Below are positions 28,083 to 36,691 of a stretch of DNA of 41,308 nt, piece by piece (the first letter of the stretch is position 1; the number at the start of each line of letters is the position of its first letter). Under the pieces are notes generated by a model. The model saw only the letters and a list, made by a program, of their open reading frames with translations, searched no databases and was not told the DNA's origin. The translations under genes and the position numbers were made by a program. Source of the DNA: Armatimonadaceae bacterium (GTDB lineage Bacteria > Armatimonadota > Armatimonadia > Armatimonadales > Armatimonadaceae); assembly GCA_030446525.1 (NCBI GenBank), contig JAUJNC010000027.1, positions 1-41,308 of the forward strand. The letters are read 5' to 3'.

Positions 28083-28472
28083 TTGGCGGTAGAGCAACGG
28101 TCAGCGCCAACTAACAACGCGGCCGTGCCGCTCCGCGGCGGCGTGAGCCCCGATATGCAGCAGTGCATCAACGAGTGCCTGAACTGCCACGCCGTTTGTC
28201 TGGGCGAGGCCGCGAATCACTGCCTGGAGATGGGCGGCCCGCACGTCGCGCCTCCGCACTTCCGCCTGATGCTCGACTGCGCCCAAATCTGCCAGACGAG
28301 CGCCGACTTCATGCTGCGCAACAGTGCCCTTCATGCGCGCACCTGTGCGGTGTGCGCCGAAGTGTGCGACGCGTGCGCCCAGAGCTGCGAGCAGGTCGGT
28401 GACATGGAACGGTGCGTCGAGGTGTGCCGCCGCTGCGCCGAGTCCTGCCGAAGGATGGCCGCTATGGCTTAG
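28083..28472 (+). CDS. Four-helix-bundle copper-binding protein (Csp/DUF326)
   Basis: The 129-residue frame has sixteen cysteines in CxxxC and CxxC spacing along helices (CINECLNCHAVCLGEAANHC, MLDCAQICQTSADFM, CAVCAEVCDACAQSC, CRRCAESCRRM). This is the pattern of copper-storage proteins, whose four-helix bundle holds many Cu(I) ions in its core. There is no signal peptide, so it should be cytosolic and buffer copper. TTG 28083 is a weak start; GTG 28143 just before PDMQQCINEC gives the typical family N-terminus. It lies upstream of the first CsoR box and belongs functionally with the island. Confidence 0.85.
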   Translation: MAVEQRSAPTNNAAVPLRGGVSPDMQQCINECLNCHAVCLGEAANHCLEMGGPHVAPPHFRLMLDCAQICQTSADFMLRNSALHARTCAVCAEVCDACAQSCEQVGDMERCVEVCRRCAESCRRMAAMA

Positions 28473-28568
28473 AAGAGGGATTCGCAGAGCATCATCCTCG
28501 AACCTAATGCGGGTGATGCTCTATGCCGGCCCCGCGCCCTGACTTGCCGCAAATCCTTGAGCCCGCCC

Positions 28569-28597
28569 TTGACAAGTATACCCGGAGGGGGTATAAT
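28569..28597 (+). promoter_or_regulatory. Sigma70 promoter with embedded CsoR-type operator (box 1)
   Basis: Perfect TTGACA (28569-28574), 17-base spacer and perfect TATAAT (28592-28597). The spacer holds a GC-centred dyad, TATACCC at 28577-28583 and GGGGTATA at 28588-28595, the TACCC-N-GGGTA form known for CsoR copper repressors. Bound repressor would cover both promoter elements. It faces the Cys-rich protein and the efflux genes. Confidence 0.85.
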
Positions 28598-28706
28598 GGA
28601 ATCGTCGCCCCTAGCGCCGTGTCCCCGCCTGCGGCTGGCGTTTTCGCGACAAAGCCGTGTCTCCCATGACGGCGCGGATACTAAGTGGTACAATAACATC
28701 AGACAT

Positions 28707-29120
28707 ATGATGCGACGAACGCTGGCGCTATATGTGGTGCTCTGCCTTCTGGTCGGAACCCTGGCGGTCCCGGCATCGTCGCTCGTCTGTTGCGTAACCG
28801 GCCGGGCTATGGTGGCCGTCGTCGAGACATCTAAGTCCTGTTGCGCGACGGCTCCCGTTTTGTCCACGGACGGCGCCGTGCGATTCGCGCTCAACCACCC
28901 GGGCTGCTGCAACCTGCGCCCGGGGCCCGAACACCCGCCGGCGCCCGCTGCCGTCACGGTCCCTGTCCCCCTTGCCTTGGCGTGGGTACCCGCCGCGCCA
29001 TCTATTTTCCTGCCGCCGTCGACGGAAATGCTTCCGTCCGCCGGTGTTGTCCAGGAATCGGTCTCGCGCGCCCCGCCCGGTCGCCCCGCCTCCCTACGCG
29101 CCCCTCCTTCGTTCTCCTGA
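28707..29120 (+). CDS. Small exported Cys-rich protein
   Basis: This 137-residue protein starts MMRRTLALYVVLCLLVGTLA, a clear signal peptide or N-terminal anchor. The mature part has three adjacent Cys pairs (SLVCCVTG, SKSCCAT, HPGCCNL) and a Pro-rich tail. I do not recognise a family. Position as the first gene behind the CsoR-type promoter suggests copper binding or sensing in the periplasm. ATG 28707 and 28710 are both possible; the ribosome site is poor. Frame intact. Confidence 0.65.
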   Translation: MMRRTLALYVVLCLLVGTLAVPASSLVCCVTGRAMVAVVETSKSCCATAPVLSTDGAVRFALNHPGCCNLRPGPEHPPAPAAVTVPVPLALAWVPAAPSIFLPPSTEMLPSAGVVQESVSRAPPGRPASLRAPPSFS

Positions 29121-29254
29121 TACGGCCCCGTCCCCGCGGGGTAGTGCGGTTTGTGCCGCGCTCAACATCCCCGTGGCCCCTATGACAGCCACAGCCCGTC
29201 AATGACGGCGCGTTTGCGCGCCCGTATTGTCTGTCGTTTTTCAGGAGAAACTTC

Positions 29255-29767
29255 ATGAAACGCATCTTCGCAACATCGCTTATCGCCGGGTCGCTGGCTT
29301 TTCCGCTCGTCATCGCGGGCTGCAATCGCGGCGCGGAGGAGGCGGAGACGCCGCCCGCCGCCACATCATCACCCGCGCCCGCCACCGGCGAGACGGCGAC
29401 AACCCCGCCCGCCGGTGCGGGAACGGCGGCACCCGCCGGAGCGGCTCTCGGCACGGCACAGGCGGCGGGACCCTTCCAAATCACGCTGACCACCGACCCG
29501 GCGGCGCCGACGGAGGGCGATACCCGCTTTATCGCGGCCGTGACGCGGGACGGCAAGCCGGTCAAGGACGCCGAGGTCAAGGCGGCCCTGTCGATGCCCA
29601 CGATGAACATGGGCGGCCCGAACGTCGAACTCGACCACAAGGACGACGGCCGCTACCAGGGCGAGGCCGACCTGAGTATGGGCGGCGCCTGGCAAGCCGT
29701 GGTCACAGTGAGCGACGAAGGCGAGACCGGCACGGCCACCTACGCCTTTGCCGCGATGCAGAAGTGA
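29255..29767 (+). CDS. Lipoprotein with YtkA/FixH-like domain
   Basis: AGGAGA lies 6 bases before ATG 29255. A lipoprotein signal (MKRIFATSLI...LVIAGC) gives lipid-modified C23, then a Pro/Ala/Thr-rich linker (24-70) and a YtkA-like immunoglobulin fold (about 73-170: FQITLTTDPAAPTEGDTRF, DAEVKAALSMPTMNMGG). The Met-rich MPTMNMGG loop is typical of the metal-handling members. The protein would sit in the periplasm on a membrane and capture or pass copper. The same domain recurs as the N-terminus of the adaptor at 30090. Confidence 0.85.
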   Translation: MKRIFATSLIAGSLAFPLVIAGCNRGAEEAETPPAATSSPAPATGETATTPPAGAGTAAPAGAALGTAQAAGPFQITLTTDPAAPTEGDTRFIAAVTRDGKPVKDAEVKAALSMPTMNMGGPNVELDHKDDGRYQGEADLSMGGAWQAVVTVSDEGETGTATYAFAAMQK

Positions 29768-29946
29768 CGAGGCAGGCGAGTGAGGAGTCCGGCTGCGGCG
29801 ACGTGGTGCGGTTCCCGGGCCTGGGGATCGAGCGCACGCTGAAGACCGGCCAGAAGACGGTCGTCACCTTCACCCCGAAGAAGGCGGGGACCACCGCCTT
29901 CACGTGCGGCATGGGCATGTACCGTGGACAGGTGGTCGCCAGGTAA
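29765..29946 (+). pseudogene. C-terminal half of a cupredoxin domain
   Basis: The frame reads VTRQASEESGCGDVVRFPGL, then TVVTFTPKKAG and FTCGMGMYRGQVVAR, with TAA at 29944-29946. It aligns with the second half of the cupredoxin at the end of the 30090 protein (TCGTEVVLPA, VEFTPKEGEFTFTCGMDMLRG). The first half and any signal peptide are missing. GTG 29765 overlaps the stop of the lipoprotein but would make only the half domain. Either a deletion fused it here or a frameshift detached it from a longer lipoprotein. Confidence 0.6.
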
Positions 29947-29983
29947 CCGACGTCACCGAGGCTATTTGCCTCGTCCGCTCTTT

Positions 29984-30012
29984 CTGCCACTGCCTTTTCA
30001 CGGCAGTGGCAG
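29984..30012 (+). terminator. Hairpin between cupredoxin remnant and adaptor gene
   Basis: A perfect 11-bp stem (ctgccactgcc at 29984-29994, complement at 30002-30012) closes a 7-base loop. Only TTAAG follows, so it is a weak terminator or an mRNA-processing or attenuation structure inside the operon. Confidence 0.55.
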
Positions 30013-30089
30013 TTAAGAGTAAAAACCGACCCTCGATCACGGCGCGACAAACCGGGACGCGGCGGTTCGCCTACCTGGAGCATTAACAA

Positions 30090-32588
30090 ATGAAGCAGCG
30101 ACGTTTCGCGATTTTTAGACATTCTGGTGCGCTGGCTCTGGCGGCCTTGCTCACCTTCGCCGTTGCCCCCGCCACCTCCGCTGGGGTGGAAGCGTCGGTC
30201 GGACCCTACGAGGTCGAGCTCACCACGGACCCCGCGGTCATCCCGATCGGCAAGGCGCGGCTGATCCTCACGATCACCGACCGGGCGGGCAAGCCGGTCA
30301 CGGGCGCGGACGTGCGCGCCCTCACCGGCATGCCCGGCATGTTCATGGGCGAGAAGGAGGTGCCGGCGACGCCGCAGCCGGGCAAGCCGGGCGTGTACAC
30401 GGCCCCGGCCAACTTCCCGATGGCCGGCCCGTACCAGACGACCGTGAAAATCTCCGGACCGGCGGGCGCGGCCACGGGCGTGGTTCCCACCAACACCGGG
30501 CAGAACACGGCCGCGGCGGGGGGCGGTTTTTCGGTCCTCTCCTTGCTTCCATGGCTCGCCCTGCTCGCCCTCATCGCCTTCGTCCTCTACCGGGTGCGGC
30601 GCACCGGGCAGCGGGTGAACTGGCGGGGGGTGTTCAACCGGCAGGTGCTGGGCGGGCTCGTGCTTCTGGGCGCCATGCTGGCGGGCGCCATCTATGCGGT
30701 GAATAGCTTCCGCCGCCAGGGGGCGATGACGCCCATCGAGGCGCAGGCGATGAAGATGAACACGCCCGCGCCGCCCGGAGTGACGCCGGTGGCGCTGGCG
30801 AGCGTGCAGCGCGGCACCGTGGCGCATACGGTGCGCTACACCGGCCAGGCGGTCGGCTACACGGAGCAAAACGTCTACCCGCGCGTCCGGGGCTACCTCA
30901 CCTGGATGCCCCTCTATGAGGGCGACCGGGTAAAGCGCGGGCAACTTCTGGCACGACTGGACACGAGCGAAATCGAGCCGGAGGTCGCCGAGCGGGAAGC
31001 GGCGACTACGGCGGCCCGGCAGGGTGTCGGTGTGGCGCGCGCCGACTACGAGCAGGCTCAAGCAGCCGTCTCGCAGGCGCAGGCGGAACTTGCCGGAAGA
31101 CAGGGCGCGGTGACCGAGGCGCGAGCAAACCTCCAAGCCGCCCGCGCCGAGCGCACAAACGCGGAGGCCGACCTTGCGGCGGCTCGGACGCAGGTGGCAG
31201 ACGCCGAGGCCGGGCTCGAAGCGGCCAGGGCGGATCAGGCCTACTGGCAGCAGCAGATCAAGCGCACACAGGAGCTTCTCAAGGCGGGTGCCGTCTCGGG
31301 CGAAGAGTTCCAGCGCGAGCAGGCGCAGGCCCAGACCGCGGACGCCAAGGTCCGCCAGGCGCAGGCCCGCGTTCGCCAGGTAGAGGCCCAGGTGCGCGCG
31401 GCCGAGTCCGCGGTCCGCAAGGCGGACGCCATGATACGCAGTGCGGAGGCGGGGGTGCGACAGGCCGAATCCGAGCTCATGGCCCACCACGCGCACGTGC
31501 GCCAGACCAAGGCGGCTATGAGCTCTGCCCGTCAGCGGATCGCGCAGGCCCAAGCCGGCGTCGCCCAGGCCCGCGCTGCGGCCGAGGCCACCGCCACGAG
31601 CCAGGGCTACACGAAGATCTACTCCCAGATAGACGGCGTGGTCACCGAGCGCCTCATCAGCCCCGGCGTGCTGGTAAGCCCCGGGCAGGCGATCCTTAAA
31701 CTCGCGCAGATTCATCCGATCCGCCTGCAGGCGAACGTCGCCGAGAGCGATTTGGAGCGCATCGAAGCGGGAACTCCGGTGACCGTCCGTGACCGAAACG
31801 GCAAAAGCAAGCCGGTGGAGGCGAAGGTGACGTCGATCCGGCCTGCCGTGGACCCCCAGGCGCGCACGGGCGTTGTCGAGGCGGTCGTGTCCAATCCGGG
31901 TGAACGGTTCCTGCCGGGGGAGTACGTCGTGATGGAGATCACGACGGGGCGCCGGGAAGACGCGCTGTTCGTGCCGAGCCGCACCGTCCAGCACCGCACT
32001 CTTCCCTCGGGCGGGGTGGTCTCTGCCGATGAGACGAGCTTCGTCTGGGTGGCCGAGCCTGCGGGAGGCGAGAACCAGTTCACCGCGCGCCGGGTAGAGG
32101 TACAGACCGGCATGAGCGACGGGCAGAAAACGGTGATCCGCTCCGGTCTCGACGAGGGGCAACGGGTGGTCGTTTCGGGCTATCAGTACCTGGCGAACGG
32201 GGACGCGGTGACGCCGGCCGGGACCACGGCCGCAAGCTCCGACGCGGCGGCGGGCGAGAAAGCGATGTCCGGGATGAAAGGCAAGGAGGGCAGCAGCGGC
32301 ACGTCCGCTACGGCGGATTCGGGCACGACCCAGTCCGCGAGCGTGGCCGTGACGCAAGCCGGATATCAGCCGGAAAGTCTCACGCTCAAGCCCGGCGTCC
32401 CGGCCCGCCTCACCTTCGTTCGTAAAACCGACGCCACCTGCGGCACCGAAGTCGTCCTGCCGGCCTACGACATTAACAAGAAACTGCCGCTAAACGAGCC
32501 GGTTGTGGTGGAGTTCACGCCGAAGGAGGGAGAGTTCACGTTCACCTGCGGCATGGACATGCTCCGGGGGAAGGTGGTGGTGCGATGA
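30090..32588 (+). CDS. Fused YtkA-2TM-RND membrane-fusion protein-cupredoxin
   Basis: This intact 832-residue protein joins three copper-export parts. Residues 1-31 are a signal peptide and about 33-130 a YtkA-like domain (YEVELTTDPAVIPIGKARL) with the Met-rich loop MPGMFMGEK. Two membrane helices (about 149-168 and 186-206) flank a positive loop RVRRTGQRVNWRGVFNRQ, placing the loop in the cytosol and both ends in the periplasm. An RND adaptor follows: lipoyl halves (RGYLTWMPLYEGDRVKRGQL; IYSQIDGVVTERLI), a very long Ala/Gln coiled coil (about 299-505) and beta-barrel (IRLQANVAESDLERI). A linker then leads to a cupredoxin (about 750-832) with FTCGMDMLRG. It should link the permease to TolC and feed it copper. 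The TGA overlaps the permease ATG. Confidence 0.92.
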   Translation: MKQRRFAIFRHSGALALAALLTFAVAPATSAGVEASVGPYEVELTTDPAVIPIGKARLILTITDRAGKPVTGADVRALTGMPGMFMGEKEVPATPQPGKPGVYTAPANFPMAGPYQTTVKISGPAGAATGVVPTNTGQNTAAAGGGFSVLSLLPWLALLALIAFVLYRVRRTGQRVNWRGVFNRQVLGGLVLLGAMLAGAIYAVNSFRRQGAMTPIEAQAMKMNTPAPPGVTPVALASVQRGTVAHTVRYTGQAVGYTEQNVYPRVRGYLTWMPLYEGDRVKRGQLLARLDTSEIEPEVAEREAATTAARQGVGVARADYEQAQAAVSQAQAELAGRQGAVTEARANLQAARAERTNAEADLAAARTQVADAEAGLEAARADQAYWQQQIKRTQELLKAGAVSGEEFQREQAQAQTADAKVRQAQARVRQVEAQVRAAESAVRKADAMIRSAEAGVRQAESELMAHHAHVRQTKAAMSSARQRIAQAQAGVAQARAAAEATATSQGYTKIYSQIDGVVTERLISPGVLVSPGQAILKLAQIHPIRLQANVAESDLERIEAGTPVTVRDRNGKSKPVEAKVTSIRPAVDPQARTGVVEAVVSNPGERFLPGEYVVMEITTGRREDALFVPSRTVQHRTLPSGGVVSADETSFVWVAEPAGGENQFTARRVEVQTGMSDGQKTVIRSGLDEGQRVVVSGYQYLANGDAVTPAGTTAASSDAAAGEKAMSGMKGKEGSSGTSATADSGTTQSASVAVTQAGYQPESLTLKPGVPARLTFVRKTDATCGTEVVLPAYDINKKLPLNEPVVVEFTPKEGEFTFTCGMDMLRGKVVVR

Positions 32589-34796
32589 GCCAGCCCGTCC
32601 CCCGCGGCGGCAACGGCCACGGCGACCCGCCGCCGGTGTATTTCGATACCCACCGGATGAATCCGCTGCATATGATCCATCGGTGGTCCATCGAGCACCC
32701 CTACGCCGTCATCGCCTTCTATGTGGCAGTGCTGGCGCTTGCCTGGATGGCCATAACCGGCATTATCCCGCGCCGCTTCGCCCCGTACGTCCAGAGCCCG
32801 ATGATCGGCGTCGTGACGATGATGCCCGGCCTCTCCGCGCAGGAGATGGAGCTCTACGTCAGCAAGCCCATCGAGGAGCAGCTCGTCAACATGCAGGGCC
32901 TGCGTTATATCCGCTCCAATTCGCAGGACGGCTTCTCCATCGTCACCCTCGAGTTCCCCTACGGCACGAACATGGAGAAGGCGCTCGTAGACACGCAGGC
33001 GCTGATGAACGTGACGCAGGCGAACCTGCCCGCGACCGGCGCCAACCTCAAGCCCTCCTTCGTCGTGCCCATCGATCCCCTGAATCTGCCTATTTTATCG
33101 CTGTCTCTTCGCGGCGACCCCGCGCAGGGCTGGGACCCGATTCGGGTGCGGGAGTTCGCTGACAATACGGTCATCAGCCGACTCAAAACCGTCCCCAACG
33201 TCTACTCCGTGGTGCCGTTCGGCGGCTACCGGCGGCAGATGCAGGTGGTTATAGACCGGGACAAACTTGCCGCCTACGGGCTTTCCATCCTCGATGTCAG
33301 GAACGCCATCGACCGCTACAACGTTTCCCGCTCCGGCGGTACGCTCACCAGCGGCGCGCAGGAGGGAATCGTTCGCGTGGACACGCGCGCTCTGCGCCCG
33401 GAGGACGTGCTCGCCTATCCTATCACCAGCATTGGCGGGACGGATGGTGCTGCGCCGGCTGCCTCTGCCGGTGGCGGCATGGGCGGCGGCGCGATGGGCA
33501 CGGGCGGCATGGGTGAGGCGTCCCCCCCCCCGCCTGTCTATCCTGCCCGCGCGGAGGGGACTTCCCGCTCCCCTCGCGTCGTCTACGTGCGCGACGTGGC
33601 AAACGTCGTAGACACGCACTGGGAGCGGCGGAGCGCCTACCACTACCTGAAGCACGACAAGAACACCGAAGGCGAAGTCATCCCCTCCATCGAGGTGTCC
33701 GTCATTCAGAACCCCGGTGCCAGCTCAGCGCAGGTGGTGCCCGCCGTGATGGACGTGGTTCGGGCGATGGAGCGGGAGAACCCTGGCCTCACGTTCGAGG
33801 TTGCTTACGACAACGCGAGCTTCGTCGAGATACTCTTTGGGAATGTGTGGCATGAGCTGGGGCTGGCGGTTCTGCTTACCGGGATTGCCGTGATCCTCTT
33901 TCTCGGCGAGTGGCGGGGCACGGTTATCGCCATGGTCACGCTGCCGACCAGTCTGGCGCTCGCGGTGCTCATGATGGTCCCCTTCGGCATGACGTTCAAC
34001 AGTGGGACGCTCATCGGCCTTTTGCTCTCTATTGGGCGGCTTGTGGACGACTCGATCATCGACATCCACGCGGTGGAGCGGCACCTCAAGATGGGCAAGG
34101 ACCCGAAAACGGCCACGATTGATGGCATCGCCGAGGTGCGGCTGGCAGTCATTGCCTCGACCATCATGATCGTGCTCGCGCTTCTGCCGCTCCTCTTCGC
34201 GGGCGGTATCGTCGAGCTCATGTTCGTGGAGCTCGTCTGGCCGCTGATCTTCGGTCTGCTGGCCTCGATGCTGGTCTCCTTTACGCTGACCGCGCTTCTC
34301 TGCGCGAGTCTGCTGCGCCACGAGGAGGCGCGCGAGGCCGACCGCCGCCACCCCGTCCTGCGCTGGCTGTACGTCATCCTCGACCCGTTCCAGCGCGGGC
34401 TCGACCGGCTGGAGGCGGGCTACGGGCGCGCGATCCGCTGGATGCTGAGGCATCGCTTCGCAAACTTGGCCCGCGTGATGGCAACCCTCATCGCCGGCTT
34501 CACTTTCTACTACTTCATCGGCTCGGAGATGATGCCGCTTGCCGACACCGGGCAAGCGGTCGGTTTCCTGGAGATGGCACCCGGAACCTCCTTTGAGGGC
34601 ACGGAAGCCGCCGTGAAAAAGCTCGAGCGGATCATGCTCAAGCACCCGAATTTGGAAAAGGCGAGCATCGAGATCGGCGCCGAATCGATGTTCGAGAGCC
34701 TGGACCCCGTTCTATACGGGCTGCAGATGCCGCAGATCTCCGGCGCGGCGATGATGCTCACCTTCTCCGACAAGGACGCGAAAGCGCACGATCTTC
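32585..34796 (+). CDS. Heavy-metal RND permease, N-terminal two-thirds
   Basis: ATG 32585 overlaps the adaptor stop (ATGA). The protein resembles CusA/CzcA-type proton-driven exporters: first membrane helix (VIAFYVAVLALAWMAITGII), porter domains (MPGLSAQEMELYVSKPIEEQ, VIDRDKLAAYGLSILDVRNA), and helices 2-6 with the proton-relay region LSIGRLVDDSIIDIHAVERH. An insert at about residues 293-330 is rich in Gly, Met and Pro (GGGMGGGAMGTGGMGEASPP) and encoded next to a run of ten C. The frame is good to about 34790 and then slips. It exports copper or a similar ion from the periplasm through TolC. Confidence 0.9.
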
Positions 34797-36155
34797 GAGG
34801 TGATGGACGCCATCCACCGGGAGGCGCTCCAGACGATTCCCGGTATCAGGCGGCTGCAGATAAAGAGATGGGCTCGGATGTGATGGCGACCGCAGCCGCG
34901 CCGATTCACGTCAATATCTACGGCCCGGACCTTGCACAGGCTCGACCGGCTCGGCCGCGAAGTGAACGCCATCGCCCAGAAGATGCCGGAGATGTTCCAG
35001 CCGGCCGCGACCTGGACGATGGGTGTGCCGGATTATCAGGATCAAGGCAGACCCGCAGCGCGCCGCCGAGGTGGGCCTCTCCCGGAGAGCATCGCCCAGC
35101 AAGCGTACTATGCGCTCCGGGGAGGACTGACGAGCGAGTTCTACCGCCTGCCCAATATCCGGCAGAACACGATCCTCGTCCGTTATGAGGAGGAAGACCG
35201 GCAGACGCCGCAGGACCTGGAGAACCTCTACGTCACCACGCCCGGCGGGCGGCAGATACCACTCAAATCGGTGGCGACGGTGGAGCGGAGCGTCGCGCCC
35301 ACGGTCATCGAGCATGACGGCCTGAAGCGCGTCATCGGCGTCACAGGCTACTACCGTATCGGCAGCCTGCCCTCGATGGACGTGGTGATGAACCTCATCG
35401 CCAACGCCTACGGGGGCAACAAAGAGCTTGGCATCGACGCCGTCAACTTCCCGCGGGCTACGGCATGGAGATGCGCGGCGACATGACGCAGATGATGGAC
35501 TCCTTCCGCCGCCTCTTTTACGGCATGGGCCTCGCGCTTGCCCTGATGTGCCTGGTGCTCGTGATCCAGTTCCGGGGTTTTTTGCAGCCCTTGCAGATGA
35601 TCGCCAGTCTCCCGCTGGAGGCGGCGGGCGTTTTCCTGGCCCTGTGGCTGGCGCACCAGGCATTCTCGACAGTCTCGATGCTGGGCATCATCGTGCTGAC
35701 CGGCATGGACATCACGACAGCGGTCTGATGATCGACCTCATCATGAAGTACCGCGACCGGGGCATCCTGCGCGACGAGGCGATCATCCGCGCCTGTCCCG
35801 ATCGACTGCGTCCCATCCTGATGACGGCGGGCATTGCGCTTATCGTGCTGATGCCCATCGCCTTTGCCCCGAAGACGGGACTCGACGCCTACCAGCCGCT
35901 CGCGATGGCGGTCGTGGGCGGCTCATCATCGGCACGATCCTCTCGCTCTTCGACATCCCGATCATGCACACGTACGTGGACGACTTCATCAAGTGGCTCA
36001 ACCGGACGTTCCTGAACCGGGAATGGCACTGGCCGGTGACGGAGCCGGCCGGCGACGGCGCGGGCCCGGCCGCCGTCACCAGTGCCGCTCCGCCGGCCGG
36101 AGGCGCGGGAGCGGCGCCTCGGGCCGGCGAGCCGGTGCGGGCGGAGCGCCCGTGA
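34797..36155 (+). CDS. Heavy-metal RND permease, C-terminal third, frame broken
   Basis: Pieces in all three frames continue the permease: IFEVMDAIHREALQTIPGIR, IHVNIYGPDLAQ, LDRLGREVNAIAQKMPEMF, SIAQQAYYALRGGLTSEFY, GGRQIPLKSVATVERS, MRGDMTQMMDSFRRLFYGMG, then helices 8-12 (LMCLVLVIQFRGFLQPLQMI, FSTVSMLGIIVLTGMD, LMIDLIMKYRDRGILRDEAI, GIALIVLMPIAFAPKTG). It ends with TGA at 36153-36155. Slips lie near 34790, 34863, 34938, 35040, 35088, 35455, 35722 and 35920. Most fit a single missing G or C, with conserved residues right up to each break, so the gene is probably whole in the organism. Confidence 0.82.
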
Positions 36156-36691
36156 GCAAGGAGTACAAGCCTCGCCGGTGGCTGCGTGTCGGACCGGGTC
36201 TGCTGCTGGCGATTGCGGCGAGCCTGCTGGTGTGGCGGCAGCTTCCCCCGGCGGCCGGTCCTGGCGGCCCGCCGCGCCTCGAGCGGACCCGCGTGGAAGA
36301 AGCGCCCACGCCGCCTCCCAGCGCGCCCGACCCGGATTGGCTCCTCCGACGGAAGGAATTCCTGGGCCTGAGGCTCGGCGCAGGTGGAGAAGCTCGAGAA
36401 GCGGAAGGCGCGCTGGGACCGGGACACCAAGGGCTTCGCGGCGCGCTGGGCCGCGCCGCCGCCGACTTCCGCCGGGGTGTCGAGACGCGGGGCGGCGGGG
36501 GTGACCGTCGAGGCGCTGCGGGAGCGCGCGCAGCCGGCTGGAGCTGTCCCGCCAGCTTGCGGAGGCGCGCCGCGCCTGGTGGGGCGCCGCCGCCTCCGTA
36601 CTCACCCCCACACAGCGGCGGCGGGCGGAGCAGGCGTGGGCCCGGCGTTTCGTCCCGATGCAGCCGCAAAAGGACCGGTACAAGCCGATGA
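36152..36691 (+). CDS. Membrane-anchored Spy/CpxP-like protein, frameshifted
   Basis: GTG 36152 overlaps the permease TGA. The N-terminus SKEYKPRRWLRVGPGLLLAI with ASLLVWRQLPP is a positive patch plus one membrane helix, so the rest is periplasmic. A Pro-rich linker leads to WLLRRKEFLGL, and other frames continue SAQVEKLEKRKARWDRDT, then LSRQLAEARRAWWGAAAS and VLTPTQRRRAEQAWARRF. The two LTxxQ-like sites (LGLSxxQ and LTPTQ) and helical amphipathic body fit the Spy/CpxP/CnrX group of metal-stress periplasmic proteins. At least two indels (near 36370 and 36470-36660) break it. The TGA at 36689-36691 overlaps the TolC ATG. Confidence 0.6.
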   Translation: MSKEYKPRRWLRVGPGLLLAIAASLLVWRQLPPAAGPGGPPRLERTRVEEAPTPPPSAPDPDWLLRRKEFLGLRLGAGGEAREAEGALGPGHQGLRGALGRAAADFRRGVETRGGGGDRRGAAGARAAGWSCPASLRRRAAPGGAPPPPYSPPHSGGGRSRRGPGVSSRCSRKRTGTSR

